A stretch of 64,000 bases of DNA from Microbotryum silenes-acaulis. Its lineage: Eukaryota; Basidiomycota; Microbotryomycetes; Microbotryales; Microbotryaceae. Location of the stretch: positions 558,001 through 622,000 of the forward strand of contig QPFY01000013.1 of NCBI GenBank assembly GCA_003665825.1, given 5' to 3'. Both the position numbers and the translations under genes were made by a program. This document shows, in pieces, positions 21,729 to 32,006 of the stretch; position 1 is the stretch's first letter, and the number at the start of each line of letters is the position of its first letter. The notes under the pieces were generated by a model that was not told where the DNA came from, searched no databases, and was given only the letters and a program-made list of their open reading frames with translations.

Positions 21729-24700
21729 CTAAGCAAATCTAGGTACATGGTTCTTGAGCCTATCATCCTCCTTGAGCACCTCGAACAAGTCATTGTTGGA
21801 GACGAGCGTCCTCACGCGTTGGAAGTAGTCGCCTCTTTGCGATTCGGTTACGAGCAAGCGCAGCGCATGCAGCTCGGCGACGATAGTGAACAGTTCGGAC
21901 TGAGAAGGCACAGGGGTGATGGCGGTTTGGCGAAGGAAGTCAAGATGCCATTTGATCACCTGTAATAGACCGGCAAATGCGCCTCCCGTGAGCCCCTCCT
22001 CACGTGCCAAAATGCAGCTTTGATTCAACTGACCACTTCGAGCTCCACCTCCGGCACACCAGCTCTCTTGATGCATTGGGCAAGCGCGAGCAGCAAGATC
22101 TTCTGATGCAAGCTCGCGCGCTTGATAAAGACGCTCGAGCCGTGGTTCGTCATCTCAGTGTACGTCGCTGTCGCATCAGCAACCTCGCAACGACCTTCCC
22201 TCCCATCGCCTCGATCCCGATTTCTTTGATCCACTTTTTCGACCGTGCGTCTGCGACGTCAGGGCGGGAGTCAGAAAAAAAGGAATTGGTCCGTGGAGTA
22301 GACCAGGCACGTACCTAGCAATGTCGAGTGCTCGACGAGCGTCTCCTGGGCCAGCAGCTACACGCCTGGCAATGATCTCGATGGCACGAGGAGCGAAAAC
22401 CTCGTCGAGCCCTTTAAGACGGGCAAGCAGGATCGTTTGCAGCTCTTCCCACTTGTAAGGCGTGAACACGATTCGGTTCGAGCCTAGACGGTCACGATTG
22501 TCATTAAAGCCTGTCTTCGACCCATGGGTCTAAATGATGAACTCACCGAGCCGAGATCGAATCTTGCCCGACATTTCTCGTTCAGGCAGATCCATAGTGT
22601 TGGCTACGGCGATGACGATCAGTCGAGAATGAGGCACATGGGGCCAGTTGAAAAAGTTATAAATCACGTCTTGCTTTTTTGTGATCATTTGATCCAGCTC
22701 GTCGACGAGCACGACTCTGAAGATGTGTCATGTCCGTCAGATGAGGCTCTGTGTGGTTGGCTAACATTGGATCGTCGACTCACGTTGTCTTGCGGGCGGG
22801 ATCAGGCGTCTGGAAATGGTTCTCAAGAGACACCAAGGCCTGCTTTGAGGAGCTCTTTTGACCCGAGATCGCTTCCCAGAGCAAGGAGAACGCCGTTGTG
22901 GGTTCGGCGATCTTCATTCCGTTGATCTCGACGAATTGGAACGCGTCCATGTCCTGCCCATAGCGCTCGAGTGGGTCAGTATCGACGAGATAGAGGCGAC
23001 CTAAACAGCATGCTCACCTCGTCTTCTTGCAGCTCTCGGACGATACTGTGGACCGTCGCTGTTTTTCCCGTGCCCGGCACGCCATGGACGTCTGAGAGAC
23101 CCAGGAGTTGTCAGCTCGGACAAACGCCGAAATCGAATGAGTTCAGACCTACAGAGGCAGGTCCCGGTTTGACCCAAAACGGCGTCACCGAGCAAAGACG
23201 ATATAAGGTTTCTTTGGTGCTCTCGACATGGTAACAGATCAGGAGTCGCGCTAACGTGCAGCATCGCCTTGGCCCGCTCGAACGGAGGCAGCTTGGCGAA
23301 TTCCGGCGAGAGCGTGAAAGCAGGGGGCACAAGGCTGAAGGCAAGGTCGCCGCCCAGGGTCAGTAAAAACTAACCCACTACCACATAAAGATGCAAGACT
23401 CACTTGATCATCTGCTTGGCCCTCTGTTTGCCCGAGAACTTCTTCTTTCTGATCGCGACCTTGTTGGCTCGATCCCTGGCGCGTTGACTAAGTTTCGGTA
23501 CGATCCGTTTCGCCTGCTTGGGCTTGTTGACAGCCTTCGTATGCTTCTTCTTTCGATTGCTGGGAGCGACTCTCAGGGTTTCGCCATCGTCCGAGTCGTC
23601 TTCCTCCTCGTCGACGTTCTCCTTGTCAGAATCGTCGGCATCGTCGCTCCCGTGCTCCTCGCCCGACGCGCCATCGTATTCGTCGACTTCATCGCTATCA
23701 TCATCCGATGAGGCTTCTTCTTCACTAGCGTCCTCCTGAGTAGCCGAAGAGACTTGAGTCTTCATCATACCCAATGCACACTGACGAATCAGAACTCACC
23801 TGTTCGACACGAGCTCGTTTGCCCTTCCACCCCGCTTCATCGCCGTTCCTGCCCCTCTTCTTGGGCCTCTCTTGCTCTTCATCGGACTCGATCTCTGCCA
23901 TCGTGGCTTCGACGTTCCAATTACCGTCCCGAACACCTTGCTTGTGCACCTCGGCCCAGTCGATACCACCCAAAAACTCGGCGCCTTGAATCGGTTTGGC
24001 ATCAAAGACTTTCTTGACGACGAAGCAAGGCGTAGCCGAAGGAGGGAGCGGTCTCGATGGTGAAGGATCTTGAGGGGTCAGGATCTGTACGTGGCGTGAG
24101 ATGGCGGCCATGGGGATCTGGTCGAGGCAGAGCGGCGTCTTTTCGACCAGTTTGGACGACGCGAGTGGCATGCCAGGTGATCGATGGGGATCCCAGCTTT
24201 GGCGTGCTCGGGTCTCATGTAGATGGGCCGAGTCCGAGGTGTAGTACAACTCGTACTGAGAGTTGGGGGGGAATATGCTGATTAGATCAACATTCCGCAA
24301 TCCGCATCAAGATCTTCCGTGAGTGGGGCGGTGATGAACTCACATCGTCGACAATCTCATCCTCGGGGGGTCCATCGCCCCCCCAGACCGCGCTCGGGCG
24401 GGCGAACCAGCGCACTTTGGCCATCATCCTCTCGCGTTCGTCCGAGTAGAGATCGACAATGGTACCAACCTTGTCATGGGGTCCGAGCCCGTCCTCGCTG
24501 AACCAACTCGCTTCGGCTCGTGGCTGCTGCTTGCGTGAACTGGCGCTCATCTGGGCTCTGCCTTTCCCCTTGGCCATCGCCTTGACTATCGCACGGGACC
24601 GCTCGATTTGATGCTCGGGGACTTGCAACCATTTCTGCTTCATCACTGCCCCTTGACCGATGACGACGGTCTCGCCAACGCAGAAGCGGTTGGGCTGGCC

Positions 24701-24832
24701 CGAGGACGAGGTGCGGATGAAGTGGCTGTAGCGCGCCAGGTTCGACAGGCCATTGTTGCGAGACGCACGCGTCGGGGTCGACGGTCCAGCAACCGATTGG
24801 GAGGCAGAACATTCGGGCCAAGTGTCAGTCAT
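21729..24832 (-). CDS. ORC1: Origin recognition complex subunit 1 (BAH + AAA+)
   Basis: Largest ORC subunit; binds origins, hydrolyses ATP and loads Cdc6/MCM. Exon 1 (start ATG 24832) leads into a BAH domain: FCVGETVVIGQGA, then HDKVGTIVDLYSDERERMMA, KVRWFARPSAVW and, after an intron, ELYYTSDSAHLHE. An acidic/basic disordered linker follows (about 23400-23900, with a long Asp/Glu/Ser run and a Lys-rich stretch). The AAA+ domain carries Walker A (GVPGTGKTATVHSIVREL), Walker B (VLVDELDQMITKKQDV), sensor 1 (IVIAVANTMDLPER) and the region GKIRSRLG ... VFTPYKWEELQTILLARL. The C-terminal winged-helix part includes LLALAQCIKRAGVPEVELEVV and ends LKNHVPRFA at TAG (21729-21731). About eight introns. 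It diverges from the cyclotransferase/PLP fusion across 221 bases that contain four ACGCG units. Confidence 0.94.
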
Positions 24833-24919
24833 ATTGGTAGGATTACGGCGGTGCTGGTGGTGGTGACCACGGCGACTGTGACGGATGGTGGACCGGAAGC
24901 CAACGAGGACGCATGATAA

Positions 24920-24940
24920 ACGCGACGCGACGCGACGCGC
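24920..24940. promoter_or_regulatory. Four tandem ACGCG units (MCB-like) in the ORC1 divergent promoter
   Basis: Four copies of ACGCG at a strict 5-base spacing lie 88 bases upstream of ORC1 and 114 bases upstream of the divergent fusion gene. The core matches the MluI cell-cycle box except that the sixth base is A or C rather than T. Regular head-to-tail repetition in the promoter of a replication-licensing gene is suggestive of an MBF-type site. Confidence 0.4.
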
Positions 24941-25053
24941 ACTCTGTCTAAGCATTTGTGATCGGTGCCGGCGGCCGGTTTCCTCGATGTGGGCGGCGAA
25001 GCCGGGCCTTAGCGCCGTGACTCTTGGTCGTCGAGCGCACGATACGGCAGCCC

Positions 25054-27736
25054 ATGGCGACGCACGACCTGTTCTTTTATGGCACTTTGGTAGGCTCCAA
25101 GGCTTGTTTTACTGTGGAATGAACCGACTGAACCCACATGTGCTGCATTGTCGCAGGTACACCCCAAGATCCTGGCACGGGTGACGGGTCATTCAGGGGC
25201 CAATTTGACCACGTGCGAAGCCCTTCTGCCCAACCATACACGACATCACGTTATCGGAGAAGGTATGCTACCAGCCACTGATTACTCTATAGTGTTCAAG
25301 CTCAGCCACGCCTGATCATGCCTTCACAGACTATCCCGCTGTTGTCTCGCTATCGTTAGGCCGCGCTATCATCGGTCGTGAACTGACAGCCGAAGACAGC
25401 CGCGTACAAGGCAGTCTTGTCAGAGGATTGACGGACCAAGACATTGCCTACCTCGACGAGTTTGAAGGCGATGTGAGTGCTGTTCTCAATCCTTAGCTCA
25501 AGCTCCTTCATCGTGTGCGCCGGACGTGGCCGCCCACGCCCCCCACATACCTCGGGTCCAATCCGCGGGCATCGGCTTGACTCATCGCTCCCCGCTTTCT
25601 CCTCCTCTCTTGCCATTTGCTCTCTCTCCTTGACTCATCGCTCTTGTCCACTTTGACTAGGAATACGTTCGAACCCAGGTCCAAGTTGTACCTTCTCTCG
25701 ATCCTTCCGTCACCCCCGTCACCGCCGAAACCTACATCTGGATCACCCCCGCCTCGCGCCTCACCCCATCCCTGTGGAACTTCCAGGACTTTTTGCAACA
25801 ATCGGCGCATCGCTGGGTCGGTGAAACTGGAAAGAGCAACGAGTACTACGGCGAAGTCGATAGGAGAAGAGCCATGGGCGGTCATATTACGCCTAAAGAG
25901 ACGGAAGGCCATGAGTATGAGCAGTTTGGGACAGCGTTTGGGAAGAAATGGTGGAACTTTCAGGAGGGGTATCTGAACCTCAACCACGGTGCGTGAATGT
26001 CCGTGAATGTCCGTGAATGTCCGTGAATGTCCGTTCGCTTTCTCTCACCCCTCGCGCGCTGAGTTTCTGTCCCTGACAGGCTCCTACGGTGTGGCTCCTC
26101 GGCCCGTCGTTGACTCATTTCGAGCGTACCAGGACGAATCCAACTCGAACCCGGACCGCTTCATGAGGATGACTTATACGCCAGAACTCTTCCGATTGCG
26201 CGGACGATTGAGCGAGCTCATCAACTGCGATACCTCGGACATCGTCATGTGAGCTTGCTGGTCCCCTGTTCCCGATGTCCAACGTTGCCGAATTCTGATC
26301 AGGTTTTCGCCGAGATGCTCAGGGTCGCGAATGCAACGTCCGGCGTCAACACCGTTCTGCGTAGCTTGACGACGCAATGGCAAAAGGGTGACAACCTACT
26401 TTACTTTAGCACGACCATGTACGTACACACTACCGTATGCGAAACCCATAATCTGCTCCCTGTACTGATCCTAGCGGTCGCTCGGTTCCCGTTTCAAGCT
26501 ACAACGCTTGCTCGGCTTCCCTCCAATGGATCGTCGATTCTCACCCTCACTTGTCCCTCTCCCTCCTTCCCGTCCCCGTGGCGTATCCCCTCTCCCACGC
26601 CTCCCTCATCTCGATCCTCAAATCGACCATCTCCACCGCCAACAAAGAAGGTGGAGGCAAGATCCGTCTCGCGCTCTTCGACGCCATCTCCTCCAACCCT
26701 GGTGTCGTCGTGCCCTGGCGAGAACTCGTCTCCGTCTGCCAAAAGGAAGGTATCCTCAGTTTGGTCGATGCGGCTCATGAGATCGGGCAAATGCCCGTTG
26801 ATTTGAGGACCTCGAAACCGGACTTCTGGGTCTCGAATTGTCACAAATGGTTGATGTGCCATCGCGGCGCAGCGGTACTCTACGTCGATAAGAAGTAAGG
26901 TTGCCCTGCTCATATCGTTGTTGTCCCTGGTGAAATTGAAGGACTGACTCTTGAATGCATTGGATGATGCAGACACCAACCTCTGATTCACTCGATCCCA
27001 ACAGGGCACTACTACCGCACCTCTCCCATGACCCCACAAGATTTCCAAAACGAATTTGATTGGAACGGAACCATAGACTGCTCCGCTTTCTTATCCGTAC
27101 ACGCCGTCTTGGATTTCCGACGCAATATTTGTGGAGGCGAGGAACGTATTACGAAGTATTGTCATCAGCTAGCGGTGGAGGGGGGTGAGGTTGTCGCAAA
27201 GGGTTTGGGTACGGAGGTGATGCAGAACCAGGATCTGGAGAAGGACGGAGATTTGATTGCGAACATGGTGAGTTCTGCTTTGGAACTCGCGTCGGTTTCT
27301 GACATTAAGCAAGCACGATCCCGACAACTTGTCTCTACAGGTCAACGTCCGCCTCCCTCTCAACGCTTCGACCGATTCCAGTCTCACCGACTCGGAGCAC
27401 CACGCTTTGTTGATCAAGAAGTTGACGTGGATCCATCAACAACAATTCGCCGTTGGGTTGACTTACGTCCCTGCATTCATGTCAGTCTCGCGCTTGCTCA
27501 AAGAGCAACGTAGTGGTGTCTGTCACGAGCTGACCCCTCATCGACCCGGCGCCAACAGCCACGACAAGAAACCGTGGATCCGCCTCTCGGCTCAAGTCTA
27601 TAACGGACTGTCCGAATTCGAAGCGATCGTCCCTCTGCTCAAGGGCTTATGCGAGCGCGTCAATAAAGGTGATTGGGAGGAGAAGGATCCTGAAGAAGTA
27701 GCGAAAGAGGAAGGGGTTGACTTGGTGAAGGAATGA
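25054..27736 (+). CDS. Fusion: GGCT/AIG2-like gamma-glutamylamine cyclotransferase domain + class V PLP-dependent lyase
   Basis: The first ~170 residues form an AIG2/GGACT-type domain. It starts MATHDLFFYGTL (the family's YGTL substrate loop), followed by EDYPAVV, VQGSLVRGLT and YLDEFEGDEYVR, where Glu93 is the expected general base; it ends with TYIWITP and SLWNFQDF. The same reading frame, across introns, continues into a full fold-type I class V enzyme. This part has YLNLNHGSYGVAPRPVV, the PLP-site Asp/His in VDAAHEIGQMPVDL, and the Schiff-base Lys in SNCHKWLM, as in isopenicillin-N-epimerase-like proteins and fungal hercynylcysteine sulfoxide lyase (Egt2). About eight introns with GT-AG ends, all phase-consistent between the two halves; the joining exon (25661-25989) codes for the end of the first domain and the start of the second. 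Stop TGA 27734-27736. The physiological substrate is unknown; a role in gamma-glutamyl or thiohistidine metabolism is inference. Confidence 0.85.
25992..26034 (+). repeat. 10-base tandem repeat at an intron donor
   Basis: Four perfect copies of a 10-base unit (CGTGAATGTC and permutations), plus a partial copy, begin two bases into an intron of the fusion gene, immediately after the donor that follows the NLNH codons. Each unit contains GTGAAT, so the array offers several weak donor-like GT positions. Confidence 0.9.
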
Positions 27737-27907
27737 TGGATGGAAGTGTTTTCTGTGCAGAGGGTTCTTGGGTGGTACATTCGAAGGGGAAATGAATATA
27801 GTGTTGGCATTTCAGAGGATGCATTTCGATGAGCAGAAAGAGAGAGCAGCTACAACGACTGAAATCGGCAAGCTCCAGCTTTTCCATCATCCTAGAACTT
27901 CCATTTT

Positions 27908-29201
27908 TTACAACTCGCCCTTGACACGGTCAACGACGTTCTCGACCTGGGCCTCGACGTACTTGAACGCCGCCAAGATGTTTTGCTTGGCACGTAGCTC
28001 ATCGAGCTTCTTTCCGGCGATCGCGCCCTTGCGACTGAGCATCTTGCTCAACCTCTCGGACTCTTTTTTGATCCAGGCCTCCATCTCCTCGACCGAGGAC
28101 GAGACGTACTTGGTCATGATCTTGATGTAGTAAGCCGCGTTCTCGGACGACGAATCGGTCAGGGACGAGGCGATTGAGGAGGCTTGGGAGAGGATCTCGG
28201 GTCGTTCAGCCGTAGGGGACAGGTAGGACGACGCAAGGCTGTCAAGCGAAGGGATGCGACCAGCCTGTCGAGGGAGAAGTGGGCGGCAGATTAGCGAGCC
28301 AGTCCCAAGCGAGGGGGAGCAGCGTGCGCAGACTGACCATGTCCGAGAGAGCGCCACCGGGCAATCGATGGGTGCCGCACTTCTCGTTCAAGAATTCGAG
28401 GAAGGCCTCTTCGGATCGAGCGCCCTGGTAGTCTACGGCTTTTCCGCCTCCCGAGGGGATGAATTTGATGGTGGGGAAACCTGGAGATGGTCAAAGTCGT
28501 TCAGCGTTCAGCGCGGGTTCTGGCTCAGAGGAGATTCGAAGGGACTTGAAAGGGCTGACCTTGTACGCCATACTTTTCGGCGAGGGGTCGGTTGTTGGCG
28601 TTGTCGGCGTCGAGATGGGCGACCTTGCATCGGTCATCGTCCTGGAACGCCTGGGCAACTTTGGTCCAGGTGCCTTCGAGGGACTTGCAGTGGCCGCACT
28701 GTGCGTCGAAGGGAGTCAATCAGCACGATTGGACCACCAAGGTGTGGCAACTCCGAGGAACCCACCCAGGGAGCAAAGAAGGCAACAAGTGTTCCGACGG
28801 ATTGACCTGTGGGTGAGCACGCAGGGCAAGGTAGGGATGGGTGTGAGGTGGAGGATCGGGAAGGAGAGCGGAGCGCCACGTCAGTCGGTTTGGACTCGTC
28901 GCAGCGGGCTACTTTGATCGAGACGAGCACGCCGCTGTGATTGGACTGACTGTTGATGACCTTGTTAAAATTGTCACTGCCGAGCACGGTCTGTGGTAGG
29001 GAGGTGCACCGTTGCGAGAGGAAGCGAGTCAGTGTCGATGTCCCGTCCGAATCCAAGGTGGTGGTCCGTGCTAAATTATTATTGACCACAGCTCGAACCA
29101 GGGGCGAGGGGACGACGACTGACCGAGTACTTGGCGTCTTCGAGTCCAGCGAAAACAAGAGCGGGCAAGGCCAAAGCCGCAGCGATTCCGATGACCTTCA
29201 T
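27908..29201 (-). CDS. Small protein disulfide isomerase: one thioredoxin domain + ERp29-type C-domain
   Basis: Predicted ER oxidoreductase of about 265 residues. A signal peptide is evident at the start (basic, then IAAALALPALVFAG). One thioredoxin domain follows: TVLGSDNFNKVI, TLVAFFAPW joined across an intron to CGHCKSLEGTW, then AHLDADNANNRPLAEKYGVQ. The CGHC active site is complete only after splicing (intron 28699-28765). After the domain comes a helical C-terminal region rich in Ala, Ser and Lys (KIMTKYVSSSVEEMEAWIKK, KKLDELRAKQNILAAFKYVE), resembling the D domain of ERp29/ERp38-type PDIs. Related fungal proteins usually have two thioredoxin domains; I see one. The C-terminus is KGEL, a deviant form of the ER-retention signal. 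It diverges from U1-70K. About five introns; stop TAA at 27908-27910. Confidence 0.87.
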
Positions 29202-29270
29202 GCTGCAGATACAGAGCTGGAATGGGTGGCGAGGGGATGAACGTGGCAAGAGCGAGAGGATGACGGAGCC

Positions 29271-29288
29271 GGGGCCGGGGCCGGGGCC
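29271..29288 (+). repeat. Three GGGGCC hexamer repeats
   Basis: Three uninterrupted GGGGCC units in the 245-base divergent spacer between the PDI-like gene and U1-70K. They are able in principle to form G-quadruplex or hairpin structures; no function is shown. Confidence 0.7.
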
Positions 29289-29446
29289 CACTCCGAGGCG
29301 ACTCGTGCTAATCGCCGCAATAATCCCTTCTTTGTAATGGTCATTATGGGCGCTTCTGGGCGTCCGGCGCGGGAGGCTCGTGTCGCTTGTGCTTCCGCTG
29401 CACCACTGCACCGCTGAGCCGATCGCTGTCGTGAGAGCCCTCCATC

Positions 29447-31079
29447 ATGGTCGGCGTAAGTCCCGGCTCTTTTTCCAACCCCATACACCCAAGTCTTTGA
29501 ACGGCTCTGACGCGAGCTCACTCCTCCTTGTACCGCCCCTTTGCCCCTCGTCCCCCTCCGCCCCCTCCCCTCCCGTAGACGCATCTGCTTCCTCCCAACT
29601 TGCTCCGGCTCTTTGCGCCGCGAGCCCCGCTCCCCTTCCTCACACCAACAGGGCGTGACCCGGACGTACCGCTCAAGTCACTCGCACGCAAACCGCCAGC
29701 GTTGGGCGTGAGCGAGACATGGCTCGCCGTGCGCTACGACAAGGAGAAGAAGGAGCAGCAGGCGTTCGAGGCAGGCGAGCGCCCCGACGACGACGACGAT
29801 CCCACTACCAATAAACTCACCTCGCTCGATCAGAAACCTAAACCCGAAAGCAAGGACCCCAAACTGGACCCGGATTCGGCTTTGGCCGCCGCACAGGAAC
29901 AGGGAGAGATCGCCGAACAACAGGGCAAGATGCCACCGCCGCCCTCGACCGTCCTCAAGAAGCGCAAGCGTGACGAGCTCGTCATCCCACCTGGATTGAG
30001 TGCGACAGAACGAGCCAAGCTCAAGGAACAGGCCAAGAAGGCGCGCCATGAAAAGAACCTCGCCGAGGGGATCGAAAACTGTCAGTTGGGCCCAAACTCA
30101 CTTAGGCCCTCGCTTCCTCGCCTGACATGCCGCTCCTCTCACCTCTTGTACAGACCGCCCGCAAGATGACCCAGAAGCCGTCGGCGATCCTTACAAGACC
30201 CTCTTTGTCGGGAGGATACCCTACGAGATCACCGAACAGGACCTCCGACGCGAGTTCGATCTCTATGGCCCGCTCGAGCGCGTCCACCTCGTGCGCAACA
30301 AAGACGGCAAGAGTCGTGGCTATGCGTTCCTCGTGTACGAGAGGGAGAGGGACATGAAAGGTGGGTCATACGAATTTTTTTTTGGATGTTTAATCTTTCA
30401 GTCAGGCCGGATCCGCGAGCTGACGAGCTTTCTCTGCATCACAGCCGCCTACAAGGACGCGGATGGACTCAAGCTGCTCGGGAAACGACTCTTGATCGAC
30501 GTCGAGCGAGGGCGCACCGTCAAGGGCTGGAGACCACGCCGATTGGGTGGAGGGCTCGGAGGAAGACCCAAGAAGGTCGTCCCCGTACCTGTGGACCCGT
30601 TTGCTCAGTCAGGGCCTCCTGGTGGCTTCGCCCCTCGAGGTGGCTTTGGTGGGCGGGGTGGCTTTGGAGGTGGAGGAAGGGGTGGGTTCGTTCAACGTGG
30701 TGGATTCGGTGGAGGAGGCGGAAGAGGGGGATTCCAAGGTGGTGAGTGTGCAAGCAGATGCTCGAGACCGACAACCGCATCTGACCTGCTCCCATCTCTG
30801 ATCTATTTCTCCACAGGCGGAGGTGGCTTCCGAGGCGGTTTTCAAGGCGGGCAACGGGGTGGTTTCCAAGGCGGTGACAGTGGAGGAAGAGGTGGCTTCC
30901 AAAGTGGAGGAGGCAGGGGTGGCTATCAAGGGCAGAACGGCCCTGACGCGGGGTACGGCAACCGAGGTGGCTTTGGCGGTGGAGGAGGAGAAAAGAGGCC
31001 TTTCGACTCGGGTCCCGGTCGGGGTGGGTTTAGTTCTGGTGGAGGTGGAGGGTATGATAATTCGCGACCAAGGTACTGA
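29447..31079 (+). CDS. SNP1: U1 small nuclear ribonucleoprotein 70 kDa (U1-70K)
   Basis: Core protein of the U1 snRNP that binds U1 stem-loop I and helps recognise 5' splice sites. The first coding exon is only ATG GTC GGC (29447-29455). After a 123-base intron the protein continues with [20 protein letters not shown], the conserved N-terminal segment of the family that contacts U1C and Sm proteins. A Lys/Glu-rich helical segment follows, then the [21 protein letters not shown] (RNP2) and [16 protein letters not shown] (RNP1), and after an intron [20 protein letters not shown]. The C-terminal ~150 residues are Gly/Arg-rich (RGGF-type repeats), split by an intron at about 30742-30817, and contain no RS/RE-rich tail. 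Stop TGA 31077-31079. Identification is secure from the N-terminus and RRM. Confidence 0.93.
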
Positions 31080-32006
31080 AGAGGGGGAAGGTGTAATGCA
31101 AAACCCGTTGAGCCGACTCTCTTGGACCCCGCTCCGTCGGGCCACGGAAGCGTGAGGCACAAGCGAGTGCTTGTTCACATTGCTCATTCTCAGCTATCAC
31201 ATCACTCATTCTCAGCTGAACAATTTGGCAATGATCAGACTTCAACTTCAAAATCCCCAGACTTTCGACGACCCCAAGTTCGAAACACAATCGTCTGATG
31301 TTCACAAAGGGGTTCCTCGCCTTTCCCCGCCTGAATATGTTTGCACCCAATCGTCCCTGAAGCAAATGAGGCCCTCAGTCCCTGTTCAAATCTTGCCTCG
31401 CTTTGGCCGCTTTCTCGATCGCACGCTGTCCCGGTAGCTTGATCTGATCCGACGAGGTGAAGGGGTGGTGATCATCAGATTTGCACCAAGCACAAGGGTT
31501 GGACAGATCGTTGGCGCAGCCCTTTCCCAACTCGGAACCCTGCACGAAGAGAGTTCGCGTATTAGCGAGGACCAAGTTGTCCTCCATGGTTCGACCACCC
31601 GACAAGTAGCTCGGTGATGTCTACTACCCGCGGTGAGGTTTTCCTTCGGTAAGTTTACCTGTCCTTTTTTTTTATAATCTTCTACCGCCACCAGGGACTT
31701 TCTGCTCTTTTCTCGCACGCCGCCACTCAGTTGTACGGCCGGCGCGAGAGCTGAGAGATCCTTGTTAAGGATTGACCTGCAATATGCGGTAATCTGCATG
31801 CCGCAATGTCGATATCGTCGTCCCAGGCTGGGAATATTCGCGAGTAGTGTACACCACCGGGACATTTAGGAGCTCAACTTGACGCAACAATCGTGTGAAC
31901 TACGTCGCACGAGAATGCTGCATTCTCTGAGCCTAGAGCTCCAGATAGACGCACACACTCCTCAAACGAGCCGGGGTAATTAAGTAGTATGATTGCATAA
32001 CTCTCG
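31080..32006. other. Convergent intergenic region between U1-70K and the MFS transporter
   Basis: Contains 3' flanking sequence of both neighbours, a poly-T/poly-A run (about 31662-31673) and one possible two-exon minus-strand gene (31375-31865, listed separately). Nothing else is recognisable. Confidence 0.5.
31375..31865 (-). CDS. Possible uncharacterised small protein (two exons)
   Basis: Not recognised. ATG at 31865 opens a 69-codon exon; a donor GTAAAC and acceptor GTAG would remove 38 bases (31621-31658) and join it in phase 0 to an 81-codon exon plus stop (31375-31377). The join skips an in-frame stop. The second part has a Cys motif (NPCAWCKSDDHHPF) and a basic end (ERAIEKAAKA-like). 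No signal peptide or domain is evident. The very short intron and lack of recognisable family keep confidence low; it could be 3' flanking sequence of the transporter gene. Confidence 0.22.
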
